A DNA stretch of 64,000 nt, taken from Labilibaculum sp. (GTDB taxonomy: Bacteria; Bacteroidota; Bacteroidia; Bacteroidales; Marinifilaceae). The stretch covers positions 3,637,769-3,701,768 of the forward strand of contig NZ_OY761461.1 of assembly GCF_963664555.1 (NCBI RefSeq). The letters run 5' to 3'. The position numbers and the translations under genes were made by a program. Every line of letters begins with the position of its first letter. Position 1 is the stretch's first letter. The notes beneath the pieces are model-generated. The model had not been told where the DNA came from. It worked only from the letters and a program-made list of their open reading frames with translations, and did not search any database. Shown here in pieces: positions 54,489-62,327 of the stretch.

Positions 54489-54534
54489 TTTAAGACCTTT
54501 AGGACTATCAATGATCTAAAATCAACCTTACCAT

Positions 54535-55950
54535 ATGGACAGAAGAAAATTTCTGAAAAACAGCAGTCTTACCTTAACTGGAATAGCCGCATCAAAACTA
54601 CTTTTAGGTCAGGAGAGTATTTTTAGTTTCAATCCTGAGTTCAAAGGGAAAAGACCTAATATCCTTTTTATCATGACGGACCAGCAGTTTGCCGGTGCCA
54701 TGAGTAATGCAGGCAACAAGAATTTAAAGACGCCTGCGATGGATTATATCGCCGCCAATGGAATGAGATTCGAAAAGAGCTATTGCCCTACTCCTTTGTG
54801 TGTGCCTTCCCGATCGTCGATGTTTACAGGGATGTATCCACATGAAATCAACGTACCCATTAATAACATGAAAGCTGAGTGGGATACCAAACAATATCCA
54901 TACATGGGGAAGATCATGGCAAAAGCGGGTTATGATACAGGCTATGTTGGCAAGTGGCACTTGCCGGCTTTGCCTGAAGATATCAACACGCATGGTTTCG
55001 AATACATCAAATATGCCAAGGACAACAGAATTGATGCTCTTGTAGATGGTGCCTGCCGCGATTTTATGATGGAAAAGAGAGAGAAGCCCTTTCTGCTGGT
55101 CAGCTCTTTTGTGAATCCTCATGATATTTGCCAATGGGCACGGGGCGACGAAATGCTGAACGATCACCTGGGCGAGGCTCCGGCTCCTGAAGATTGTCCG
55201 GAACTGCCGGCTAATTTTGAAATCCCGGAATTGGAACCGGATATCCTGCGTTTAATGCAGACTTACTCACCAACAACTTATCCAACCACAGATTGGGACG
55301 AAGGCAAATGGAGACAATACCGATGGGCTTACTACCGATTAATTGAGATGGTTGATGCCCGAATCCAAAAGGTATTGGATGCTCTGAAAGAATCCGGTCA
55401 GGAAGAGAACACCATCATTATTTTCACTTCTGATCATGGCGACGGACACGGAGCTCACAAATGGAATCAGAAACAAGTGCTTTACGAAGAGTCGGCTCGT
55501 GTACCGCTGATGGTGAGCTGGAAGGGAACCATTGAAGGCGGATCAGTTAACAACAAAGAAGTGGTTTCGACAGGAATTGATTTGATTCCAACAATGTGCG
55601 ACATTGCAGGCGTTGTGGCACCGGCTTATCTGAAAGGATCATCCTTTAAGAATTTGGCTTTAGGCAAAAAAGAACCAACCTGGCGCGAATACACGGTCAT
55701 CGAAACTGAATTCTGTCAATCGAAAGAAAGCTTCCATATCAAAGGCAGATGTGTAAGAACGGAGAACTTTAAGTATATGGTATACGACAAAGGAAATTTG
55801 CACGAACAGCTGTTTGATATGCTGAAAGATCCGGGCGAAACGAATAACCTTGCCTGCAAATCAGCTTATCAGAAACAGCTTGTAAGGCACCGCAGGCATC
55901 TTGTAAAATGGATGAAGGAAACCAGCGACGAATTTACATTGCCCTGTTAA
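54535..55950 (+). CDS. S1 sulfatase, Cys-type, Tat-exported (second)
   Basis: This 471-aa sulfatase has the Tat leader MDRRKFLKNSSLTLTGIA. NILFIMTDQQFAG provides metal-binding D, and the modification motif is C89-V-P-S-R in LCVPSRSSMFTG. VGKWHLP and TSDHGDGHGAHKWNQK complete the active site. It is only distantly similar to the sulfatase just upstream, so the two should remove sulfates from different positions. It follows a 191-bp repeat-containing gap and is followed 83 bp later by the DUF1961 gene. It needs anSME (38476-39687) for activity in anaerobic conditions. Confidence 0.93.
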   Translation: MDRRKFLKNSSLTLTGIAASKLLLGQESIFSFNPEFKGKRPNILFIMTDQQFAGAMSNAGNKNLKTPAMDYIAANGMRFEKSYCPTPLCVPSRSSMFTGMYPHEINVPINNMKAEWDTKQYPYMGKIMAKAGYDTGYVGKWHLPALPEDINTHGFEYIKYAKDNRIDALVDGACRDFMMEKREKPFLLVSSFVNPHDICQWARGDEMLNDHLGEAPAPEDCPELPANFEIPELEPDILRLMQTYSPTTYPTTDWDEGKWRQYRWAYYRLIEMVDARIQKVLDALKESGQEENTIIIFTSDHGDGHGAHKWNQKQVLYEESARVPLMVSWKGTIEGGSVNNKEVVSTGIDLIPTMCDIAGVVAPAYLKGSSFKNLALGKKEPTWREYTVIETEFCQSKESFHIKGRCVRTENFKYMVYDKGNLHEQLFDMLKDPGETNNLACKSAYQKQLVRHRRHLVKWMKETSDEFTLPC

Positions 55951-56033
55951 TAACCGGAAATTAAAAATAAAGGGGAGCTCCGTTTTCAACCAATCGAATC
56001 GACTCTCCCCTTCTCTAAAATGAATTATCAGCC

Positions 56034-56879
56034 ATGATAAAATACTTTCTTTTTCTTTGTGCTATTTTAATTTCGTACAGCAGTATTGCTCAGAAATCAT
56101 TGGAATCTGGCAAACAAAAGCACTTACTATATGAATGTGACTTTAACAGCAAAGCCACACTGAACGACTGGGTGATGGAAGGCCCGGGTATTGCCAAAAT
56201 CAACAAAGGACGCCTGGAACTATATTCACGATATCATAAAAAAGTATATCGGAAAATGAAAAAAGGAGATCTTGTTTTCGAGGAAGGAACTGAAAAGTGG
56301 TATCAGTACTATGTAGATGGTCTGGCAAAAAAAGCAGAACCAAAATTGTACCCCATTTACAAGCAAACAAAGGAATTTAGAGGCGGACATTTGGTTTTCT
56401 GGAACAAAACAATGAGTTCTGAAAACTATGTGATTGAATTCGATTTTCAGTCTGCGGTTCCCTATCCCCTGCACATGATTCTATTTTCGGCAAAGGGAAG
56501 TAAAGGAGAAGATGTTCTCGATCCATGCTTAAAGCCTCGTTGTGGGCTTGCCAATCAATACACCCGATCGGACCTTTACAACTATCGCATTTCGTTTTTA
56601 GCTCCTAAAAGAGGAACTGTAAACATGCGTAAATGTCCCGGACGACGGCTGGTTGCCAGTGGCGAAGACTTCAGCATTGGGAACATTATGGGCAGGCACC
56701 ACATAAAAGTGATTAAATGGATGGATCAAATCGAGTTCCAAATTGATGACAAAATGGTTTTTCAGTACAAAGACACTGAAACAGATGCTCCTCTTTCTGC
56801 CGGACAAACAGCCATTCGCTTAATGGTTCCTGCCCGGGGATACTACGATAACTATCAAATATTCGAGTTGAAGGAATAA
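56034..56879 (+). CDS. DUF1961 secreted lectin-like protein
   Basis: This 281-aa protein with a signal peptide (ending near YSSIAQ) has a single concanavalin-A-like jelly roll that matches the DUF1961 (YesU-like) family: LYECDFNSKATLNDW at the start, HLVFWNKTMSSENYVIEFDF, then NYRISFLAPKRGTVNMRKCP and HHIKVIKWMDQIEFQIDD. The biochemical role of this family is not established. In polysaccharide loci it is found with lyases and sulfatases, so glycan binding or a lyase-like step is possible. It closes the plus-strand glycosaminoglycan operon and is followed by a strong terminator. Confidence 0.8.
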   Translation: MIKYFLFLCAILISYSSIAQKSLESGKQKHLLYECDFNSKATLNDWVMEGPGIAKINKGRLELYSRYHKKVYRKMKKGDLVFEEGTEKWYQYYVDGLAKKAEPKLYPIYKQTKEFRGGHLVFWNKTMSSENYVIEFDFQSAVPYPLHMILFSAKGSKGEDVLDPCLKPRCGLANQYTRSDLYNYRISFLAPKRGTVNMRKCPGRRLVASGEDFSIGNIMGRHHIKVIKWMDQIEFQIDDKMVFQYKDTETDAPLSAGQTAIRLMVPARGYYDNYQIFELKE

Positions 56880-56943
56880 GACCAAATCAACATCAAAACA
56901 TGCCTTGTAAAATGGTGCTTTTAGATGAATTATGAACCTTAAA

Positions 56944-57000
56944 AAGGAAGCCTTAAAAACCCGCTAAGCAGCAAACTTTTAAGGCTTCCTTCTTATTTTT
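56944..57000. terminator. Bidirectional terminator between convergent genes
   Basis: A perfect 15-bp stem (56944-56958 with 56977-56991, AAGGAAGCCTTAAAA and its complement) with an 18-base loop is followed by CTTATTTTTTTG on the plus strand. On the minus strand a T-rich run also follows. It ends the glycosaminoglycan operon and the convergent MarC unit. A second, diverged copy is at 58551-58605. Confidence 0.85.
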
Positions 57001-57051
57001 TTGAATAGTACTCGATTGTGAAACAATCACCTGTGTTGTGTGTCTTATTCC

Positions 57052-57660
57052 TTATTTCATAAAAAACTCTTTTACTCCACTCAAAATACTTTGTGCTGCG
57101 TATGATGCCAAAATCAAACCCATAATTTTACTAATTACAATAATTCCAGATTCTCCTATTTTCTTTTGAATGAAATTTGATGCAAGCAATAAAATACATG
57201 TTATTGTAACTACAATCAAAAGCATTAATGACGTAGTCACTTGTTGGCTTAATGAATAAATATGATTATCAGTTAGCAATACAACTGCCATTATAGCACC
57301 AGGTGAGGCTATTGAAGGAACTGCAACTGGAAAAATGGTTACATGTTTGTAATCTTTTATTAAGTGTTTTTCAGATTCTGGTTTTCCTTCACCAAATATC
57401 ATTGTAAGAGCAAATAGAAATAGAATTACACCACCCGAAATTTGAAAGGCTTCAAGGGTAATGTCCATGCCCTCAAGTATAATCTGACCAACAACAATAA
57501 AAAATAAAAGCACTAAAAAAGCTGTTATTGAAGCATTAACTGCAATTTTTCTCTTATGCTTTTTGTCAAAATGCTTGGTTGCTTCTAAATAAACAGGAAT
57601 CGAACCTAAAGGGTCAATCACTGCAATTAACAATAGTATGGTGTTTATTAATTCTTTCAT
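57052..57660 (-). CDS. MarC-family inner-membrane protein
   Basis: This 202-aa protein has about six hydrophobic helices and the MarC/UPF0056 marks: MKELINTILLLIAVIDPLGS followed by IPVYLEAT, a central GGVILFLFALTMIFG and VPSIASPGAIMAVVLL. The function of the family is unclear; despite the name, antibiotic resistance has not been confirmed for it. I choose the Met at 57660 because it opens the first membrane helix; the longer frame overlaps the DUF3124 gene. It begins two bases before the last base of that gene's stop region, so the two are transcribed together. Confidence 0.9.
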   Translation of the reverse strand: MKELINTILLLIAVIDPLGSIPVYLEATKHFDKKHKRKIAVNASITAFLVLLFFIVVGQIILEGMDITLEAFQISGGVILFLFALTMIFGEGKPESEKHLIKDYKHVTIFPVAVPSIASPGAIMAVVLLTDNHIYSLSQQVTTSLMLLIVVTITCILLLASNFIQKKIGESGIIVISKIMGLILASYAAQSILSGVKEFFMK

Positions 57661-57661
57661 A

Positions 57662-58177
57662 TTATTCAAATACCGGCAGTCCTCTTGTTGTAAATGATAA
57701 TCCTTGTTGGCCATATGTTGAAATCATTACAGCCTCAAACAACGGCGGATTTTTATCATTTCTTTTTGCCCAGTCAAAAACGAAATTTGCTCCTGAACCT
57801 CCCTCCATGTCTTGTTCTTCTATTATTATTTCCAAGGTTTCTAATGGTCTTAAAAAAATCGGTTTTTTAATATACTGTCTAATGTTTTCTCCGATGGTAT
57901 TGTAATAGTCAGCCTTTAAAATATAAACAGAATCGGTTGGTGAGATATTCCGAATGCTAACAGTAATTGTAAGGTCAAATGTCCGATGCTCATGAATATG
58001 ATATATATGAGAGTAAACCGGAAGATAGGTTTTTCCTTGAAAAAACGGATCAAAACTCTCAATGTTAGCCTGTTTGCTTGTCCAGTCTGCTTGCTGAACA
58101 GGGTATTTATCAGTTTCTCTTTCGCTGCAGGAACTAATAATCAGGGCTATAATTAATATTTTAAATATATTTCTCAT
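57662..58177 (-). CDS. DUF3124 lipoprotein
   Basis: This 171-aa lipoprotein (ALIISSCSE lipobox) matches DUF3124: TYLPVYSHIYH, LTITVSIRNISPTDSVYI, ADYYNTIGENIRQYIKKP, the GGSGANFVFDW block and EAVMISTYGQQGLSFTTRG. The family has no known function. It directly precedes MarC on the same strand, so the pair may work together at the cell envelope, but that is inferred only from the tight spacing. Confidence 0.85.
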   Translation of the reverse strand: MRNIFKILIIALIISSCSERETDKYPVQQADWTSKQANIESFDPFFQGKTYLPVYSHIYHIHEHRTFDLTITVSIRNISPTDSVYILKADYYNTIGENIRQYIKKPIFLRPLETLEIIIEEQDMEGGSGANFVFDWAKRNDKNPPLFEAVMISTYGQQGLSFTTRGLPVFE

Positions 58178-58262
58178 TTATATATGCTTTTGGTACTCAG
58201 TCATAAATTTACAATAAATTATCCTGTGCACGATAGCTGTCTTTTTTTTTATGACATGAAAC

Positions 58263-58381
58263 GCCAGTCTGTCTAAAAACGAATCAAACGGCTCAATGAA
58301 GTGTTAAATATAGCTGTTTTAAGCATACCTGAAAATTGATATTGCTTTTATTTTGATATCAAATTGAGGTTCTTATTTGGG
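58263..58381. mobile_element. Solo end of an IS1182-type element
   Basis: This 119-bp stretch matches 59276-59395, the left end of the nearby IS1182-type element, with only scattered differences; both read CAGTCTGTCTAAAAAC near the tip. Nothing of the transposase follows, so it is the scar of a second, mostly deleted copy. Confidence 0.8.
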
Positions 58382-58397
58382 TTCATTTTCCCCGTTT

Positions 58398-58537
58398 CAC
58401 ACGATTTTATCGTGTGCTTACTATTGGGAATAAAGGAACTCGGCACAATCGTTCTCCAGCGGGAGGATATTATTAAGCCTGCTCGCAGCTGACAGCCCCC
58501 CCTTCCACACGATACAATCGTGCGGGAGCGGGAGGAT
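58398..58537. repeat. Hairpin pair with repeated GCGGGAGGAT
   Basis: CACACGAT-TTT-ATCGTGTG (58398-58416) and CACGAT-ACA-ATCGTG (58508-58522) are near-copies of one hairpin. AGCGGGAGGAT occurs at 58458-58468 and 58527-58537. The patch is more GC-rich than its surroundings, suggesting a mobile or REP-like repeat of foreign origin. Function unknown. Confidence 0.5.
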
Positions 58538-58550
58538 TTTCAACCTAAAA

Positions 58551-58605
58551 AAGGAAGCCTTAAAAGTTTGCTAAGCAGTAAACTTTTAAAGCTTTCATCT
58601 TATTT
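58551..58605 (-). terminator. Terminator-like hairpin, copy of the one at 56.95 kb
   Basis: AAGCCTTAAAAGTTT pairs with AAACTTTTAAAGCTT (one mismatch) around a GCTAAGCAGT loop. The sequence is clearly related to 56941-57000. It lies about 50 bp past the stop of the minus-strand lipoprotein gene, and the minus strand continues CCTTTTTTAGG, so it can end that transcript. Confidence 0.6.
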
Positions 58606-58652
58606 TTAGAAATATTATTTAGTTGTGCAACGCTTACTTTTGTTATGGGCTT

Positions 58653-59228
58653 TTATTTTTTCAACCCAAAGGAATTTAAGAACTTATCAACAGATTCGAT
58701 ATCTATCTGCTGACCTCCTGCACTAATCATGAATAAGTCGTTATCAATTTTATAAACTCTACTTTTTATAATTCCATCTCCGTTAAAAACTTTGCAAATT
58801 GACTCCATACCAATATAGTTTTTGTATGTTATTTGTTTAAATTCAAAGTCCGTTCCTCCAAGTTTTGTTGCAGAACCAGCCAGCATGGCTTTAAATGATT
58901 CATTCAATAGATTAGGATCTGTTTTTTCTAGAACTTTTAATTTATTGGGAAATGCATTATGTGCTATAAAATACATAAAAGGTTTATTCTGTTTTGCTCC
59001 TTGTAAAATCCAATTTGTAATTAAAATATTCTCGAGATTAGGGTCTCTACTTTCTGTTTTTTCAACTTTAAATTCAGTTACTGGAAATTGTATATCAAAT
59101 TCAGGAATAACATGAGCTACTGTTTCAATCTTATTCTTCTTTTTAGAGTCTGAATTTGTCTGTCCATTTGAACATGCTGTAACTAGTGATAAAAATGCGA
59201 CTAATCCTATTATTCCAATATTTCTCAT
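58653..59228 (-). CDS. Lipoprotein of unknown function
   Basis: I do not recognise this 191-aa protein. It has a lipoprotein signal (SLVTACSNG), a low-complexity linker (TNSDSKKKNKIE) and a globular part of about 150 residues with alternating strands and helices (FDIQFPVTEFKVEKTES, WILQGAKQNKPFMYFIAHNA, VYKIDNDLFMISAGGQ). No membrane helix or catalytic motif is obvious. The gene is bounded on its 3' side by CCCATAAC and on its 5' side by GTTATGGG (minus-strand reading), like a unit between two cassette-type edges. Confidence 0.7.
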   Translation of the reverse strand: MRNIGIIGLVAFLSLVTACSNGQTNSDSKKKNKIETVAHVIPEFDIQFPVTEFKVEKTESRDPNLENILITNWILQGAKQNKPFMYFIAHNAFPNKLKVLEKTDPNLLNESFKAMLAGSATKLGGTDFEFKQITYKNYIGMESICKVFNGDGIIKSRVYKIDNDLFMISAGGQQIDIESVDKFLNSFGLKK

Positions 59229-59275
59229 TTCTTAAATTATAGAGTTTGTGTTTCGATTAATTAATTGCCCATAAC

Positions 59276-60227
59276 GTCAGTCTGTCTAAAAACTTATCAA
59301 ACTGCACAATTAAGTGTTAAATATAGCGGTTTTAGGCATACATAAAAATTGATATTGCTTTTATTTTGATATCAAATTGAGCTTCTTATTTGGGCGACAC
59401 TTAACTTTAACAGCAGTATTAATTCAAGAAAATAAGATAATTGCTGTATTGCCCATTTCATGAGGGTTTTCAGGCCAATAATATTGATTAAGCGGCGCAG
59501 GTTGTAGGCGGTCATTTGTAAGCCCACATCGGCACTAGCCCTTGCCATGCTTTTTTTTGTCAATTTCTTCTTCGATGATCTTTTTTTTATCGCCGTCACT
59601 TTCTGCCAATGCCTTTTCATACTCCGAAAGCTTGTTCTCAATATAAGCTAAATGACGGTCAATCTTTTTTTGATTGAAGTTGTTTTTCTTGCTGTTTTGT
59701 GCCCTGAGTTTGGTGCTGTCACCGGCCAGCAATTTTCCTCCAATCAAATTAAAGTGTTTGGCCAGTTGAACGGTTTGCCGGAATACTTTTTTTATTGCTT
59801 TGGGATTGTCCCGTCTAAAGTTGGAGATGGTATTGTGGTCAGGGCTTAAGCACCTGAGCAACCACATAACTTCTATGTTTCTCGTACACTCTTTCTCTAA
59901 ACCCCGGGAGGAGCGGGTTCTGTTCAGATACCCATAAATGTAGAGTTTGAGTAAATCCGATGGACGGTAAGCCGGTCGTCCGTTTTCATCAAAATCAACT
60001 TTAAAACCAAAGTCATTCAAATCAAGGCTGTCAACAAACAGGTCGATCAAGCGAACTTCATTGTCTTTAGCAATTGACTGATCCAGTGAGATGGGAAAAA
60101 GATGAGTTTGTGTTCTGTCTTGTCCTTGTATAAATCTCATACCATAAGATAACAAAGTGTTGAAAACCTGCCAAATACAGCAATAATAACTTGTCAACAA
60201 CTTATCAAGGTTTTTAGACAGTCTGAC
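59276..60227 (-). mobile_element. IS1182-type element, internally deleted
   Basis: The 952-bp element has 18-bp terminal inverted repeats, GTCAGTCTGTCTAAAAAC at 59276-59293 and its complement at 60210-60227, with one mismatch. It encodes a transposase lacking its central half, so it cannot move by itself. No clear target duplication is visible: the flanks are ATAAC on the left and GGTCA on the right. Intact IS1182-type elements are about 1.7 kb. Confidence 0.8.
59372..60140 (-). pseudogene. Truncated IS1182-family transposase
   Basis: The true start is probably the Met at 60140 (MRFIQGQDRTQTHLFP). The N-terminal part is intact: SIAKDNEVRLIDLFVD, RPAYRPSDLLKLYIYGYLN, RTRSSRGLEKECTRNIEVMW and SPDHNTISNFRR. 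At about residue 195 (EEIDKKK, in an A run) homology jumps, in another frame, to the C-terminal tail ASADVGLQMTAYNLRRLINI. The catalytic middle of about 200 residues, including the last acidic residue, is missing. Confidence 0.85.
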
Positions 60228-60347
60228 GGTCACTTGTAAGTTGTCGTTGCGGATTTCGGAGCTCGTTCCTGTCCGGCAGGACGGAACGATGTTGCGAGAA
60301 TCCAGCGTACGACACACCACGAACCCCGCAATGCAATTTACAATTTG

Positions 60348-61217
60348 TTATGGGGCGATTTTTTTTATCGCATTTAAATAAAATTTCTCGTAATCTTTTT
60401 TTGTATTTATACTAAAAGGAACTACATCACAACTTTTTAGTAGTTCCAGTCTGTGTTTAATTTCCTTATGACTTTCCGAATTGTAATAGAAGAAAATTTT
60501 ATTATTAATTGGAAAGCTTTTGTGTTTTCTTCTTGCGCGATAAGTTAACAACCACCAAAGGTGCATTTCTACAAAGTCAAGGGTTAACCCAATAATATGG
60601 ATATCGTGAGTAAAGAAGAACTCAATCCAACTGTCGTATTCAAAAGAATTATTCTCAAATTTTGCTTTTATTGAGTCTGTACTGTATGATTTGTACAATT
60701 TACCCCCAAGCACATATTCTCTCAATTTTTGTAAATATCCACTATATTGTTCATATCCTAGCATTATGGAAGTTGATATTCTTGAGTCTCCATGAATATG
60801 CCAAATCTTTTTATTGTCATTCTCAGTGTGTCTAAATAAACTGTATGTGGTCTGTTTAATTTTACCCTTGTCGGATGTTTCTGCTGATTTTTTTATTGCA
60901 TTTTCCAAAGTGAAATCGTAATTCGCAGTCAAAATGTTACTTGCGTTAGATTTAGCAAGTTCTTCATGGATGCTATTTTGGTGCAATTTGCTCGTCTCTG
61001 TTGCAATGAATTTTTTTACTTCTTTTTCTTCAATCCCCCTATTTTTCATTGCTTCAATGACAATTTCTTCATAAAGCAGAGGAAATGGTTTATTGTCCTT
61101 ATTTATTTGTCCTTCGGCGCCAATAAATGAAATAAGGTTATCAATTAAATCACTCCATGAAAAGCTATTATTAATTCTGTTTATTCCGTTTCCGACTAAA
61201 ATTACTTTCTCATTCAT
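60348..61217 (-). CDS. SIR2-like / AbiH-type protein
   Basis: This 289-aa protein has the marks of SIR2-fold proteins used in phage defence: a Rossmann-type start EKVILVGNGINRI, then SWSDLIDNLI, ILTANYDFTLENAI, KKIWHIHGD and a late IIGLTLDFVEMHLWW. The TNYD/HGD pair and GLT-D segment are shared by SIR2_2 and AbiH families, which cleave NAD or abort infection in known cases. Whether this one has NADase activity is not shown by the sequence. The C-terminal part (KIFFYYNSESHKEIKHR) fits AbiH. The stop overlaps a GTTATGGG edge. It is transcribed alone. Confidence 0.7.
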   Translation of the reverse strand: MNEKVILVGNGINRINNSFSWSDLIDNLISFIGAEGQINKDNKPFPLLYEEIVIEAMKNRGIEEKEVKKFIATETSKLHQNSIHEELAKSNASNILTANYDFTLENAIKKSAETSDKGKIKQTTYSLFRHTENDNKKIWHIHGDSRISTSIMLGYEQYSGYLQKLREYVLGGKLYKSYSTDSIKAKFENNSFEYDSWIEFFFTHDIHIIGLTLDFVEMHLWWLLTYRARRKHKSFPINNKIFFYYNSESHKEIKHRLELLKSCDVVPFSINTKKDYEKFYLNAIKKIAP

Positions 61218-61261
61218 AACTCAGGTTTATTTAGTTAGATATTGTCTTATTTCAAATTGCA

Positions 61262-61393
61262 CCATAACGAACAAGTATATGCAAATGTGGGCGATTGCGG
61301 GCTTCAAACTTATCAAACCGTGAAAAAGTTTGAGCGAGCTAAAACCGTTGAATTTACTACTATCACGCCTATTTGCTATATACATTGTTGTGG
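61262..61393. repeat. Palindromic spacer, attC-like, intact
   Basis: A 132-bp imperfect palindrome between two minus-strand genes. The left arm has CCATAAC, GTATAT, CAAAT and GGCG in order, and the right arm repeats them as complements (plus-strand ends GTTGTGG at 61387-61393). The centre is AT-rich with unpaired bulges. The edges do not match the classical attC consensus (RYYYAAC/GTTRRRY), but the layout of a long folded spacer between single-gene units is similar. Confidence 0.65.
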
Positions 61394-61398
61394 CGTCG

Positions 61399-62313
61399 TT
61401 ATTTCTTGTTTTTCTTATATGACTGTTTAATCAATGACATTATATACTCTAAATTTTCATCATCACGAATCTGCAATTCATAATCTCCATTTCCCCAATG
61501 TCCAACGTTTGAAACATCTCTCGCTAATTCTTTTGGGTCGTCAAGTTCTCCTTTAAACATATTAATCCACATTTTCAGAGCTTTCTTCTGTATATGAATG
61601 TCGGCAATGTTGGAGCCACTCACAAAAGCCAAATATTTTTTCGTTGGTTTTAGTTCAATTCCGTCAAGGTTTGAAATCGCTGATTTAAAAGTATCATAAA
61701 GCTCTAAAATCTCGGGAGATGCAATTTCCAAATGCTCTTTCTCTGTATAAACTTTAATCTCTTTGTTTACTGTCTCAACTACATCGTCATCACGGGAAAT
61801 TGTTTTCACACTCTCTTGCGCTCCGCTCGTCTGAATCTGACTGTAATTAACAGTTTGGTTATCATACCGTTTTATTTCCCATAATTCAATCGGCAAGTCT
61901 TTAAAGTTTATGGCTTCACGTTGATAAGTCGTAAATGATGGAGAGACAAATATTACTCTTGATTGAGACCAATCAACATCGTTTCTTTTTAGCACTTCCT
62001 TTCCACACTCATTATATTCAAGTATAAAGTCTGCTTTATTGTTGAGCATTAATGATAGATATGCATATCCTTGGTCGATTACACTAAAGTTCTTGTCACG
62101 TTTGTACTCAATAATCACAAATGAACTTGCATCTGGGTCAAATGCCAATGTGTCTATTCGAAAATTATTTAACGCAAATTCAGACTTTACAAAATCAAGT
62201 CCGAACACCAATTTTAAATTCTCTTCAGTCAATGTTTGTAAATCCTTTTCCAGCTTAAAAGGATTTTCCTTAATCAACTCTAAATTTCCATTATTTATCT
62301 TGTAGTTTGCCAT
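61399..62313 (-). CDS. DUF5655-type protein with PD-(D/E)XK-like fold
   Basis: This 304-aa protein has an N-terminal nuclease-like half (about 1-165): [19 protein letters not shown], then [20 protein letters not shown], where D and E-x-K fit a PD-(D/E)XK core, and [17 protein letters not shown] short linker precedes the C-terminal DUF5655 half (about 195-304), with [14 protein letters not shown] and a late [12 protein letters not shown]. Such proteins are predicted DNA-binding or restriction-type proteins, but no activity is established. The gene lies 14 bp downstream of the HEPN-like gene on the same strand and its stop sits at the edge of the palindromic spacer. Confidence 0.8.
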   Translation of the reverse strand: MANYKINNGNLELIKENPFKLEKDLQTLTEENLKLVFGLDFVKSEFALNNFRIDTLAFDPDASSFVIIEYKRDKNFSVIDQGYAYLSLMLNNKADFILEYNECGKEVLKRNDVDWSQSRVIFVSPSFTTYQREAINFKDLPIELWEIKRYDNQTVNYSQIQTSGAQESVKTISRDDDVVETVNKEIKVYTEKEHLEIASPEILELYDTFKSAISNLDGIELKPTKKYLAFVSGSNIADIHIQKKALKMWINMFKGELDDPKELARDVSNVGHWGNGDYELQIRDDENLEYIMSLIKQSYKKNKK

Positions 62314-62327
62314 ATTTTATTGTCCTT

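Larger units (their letters stand above)
58178..58652. other. Mosaic spacer: IS end, hairpins, terminator copy, cassette-type edge
   Basis: A 475-bp non-coding mosaic. From left to right it holds a solo IS1182-type end (58263-58381), two short hairpins and a twice-repeated AGCGGGAGGAT (58391-58540), a copy of the terminator from 56.95 kb (58551-58605) and GTTATGGG (58642-58649), which matches the edges of the palindromic spacers further right. No gene is present. Confidence 0.6.
59268..60354. repeat. Palindromic spacer (about 135 bp) split by an IS
   Basis: If the element at 59276-60227 is removed, the flanks 59268-59275 and 60228-60354 join into an imperfect palindrome of about 135 bp. The left arm reads CCCATAAC, TTGTAA, TTG, TTGCGG in order, and the right arm repeats these as complements. 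An inner hairpin has GTCC-GGCA-GGAC. The outer edge GTTATGGG overlaps the stop of the SIR2-like gene. It parallels the uninterrupted spacer at 61262-61393 in size and edge sequence. Confidence 0.65.

Noticed and set aside
59545..59560. A run of eight A (minus strand) where the transposase changes frame, suggesting programmed frameshifting
   Set aside because: The homology jump skips the central half of the protein, so this is a deletion junction, not a frameshift that yields a full product.
61262..61393. Classical integron attC site
   Set aside because: The edges CCATAAC/GTTGTGG do not fit RYYYAAC/GTTRRRY and no integron integrase is in the window. Kept only as attC-like.
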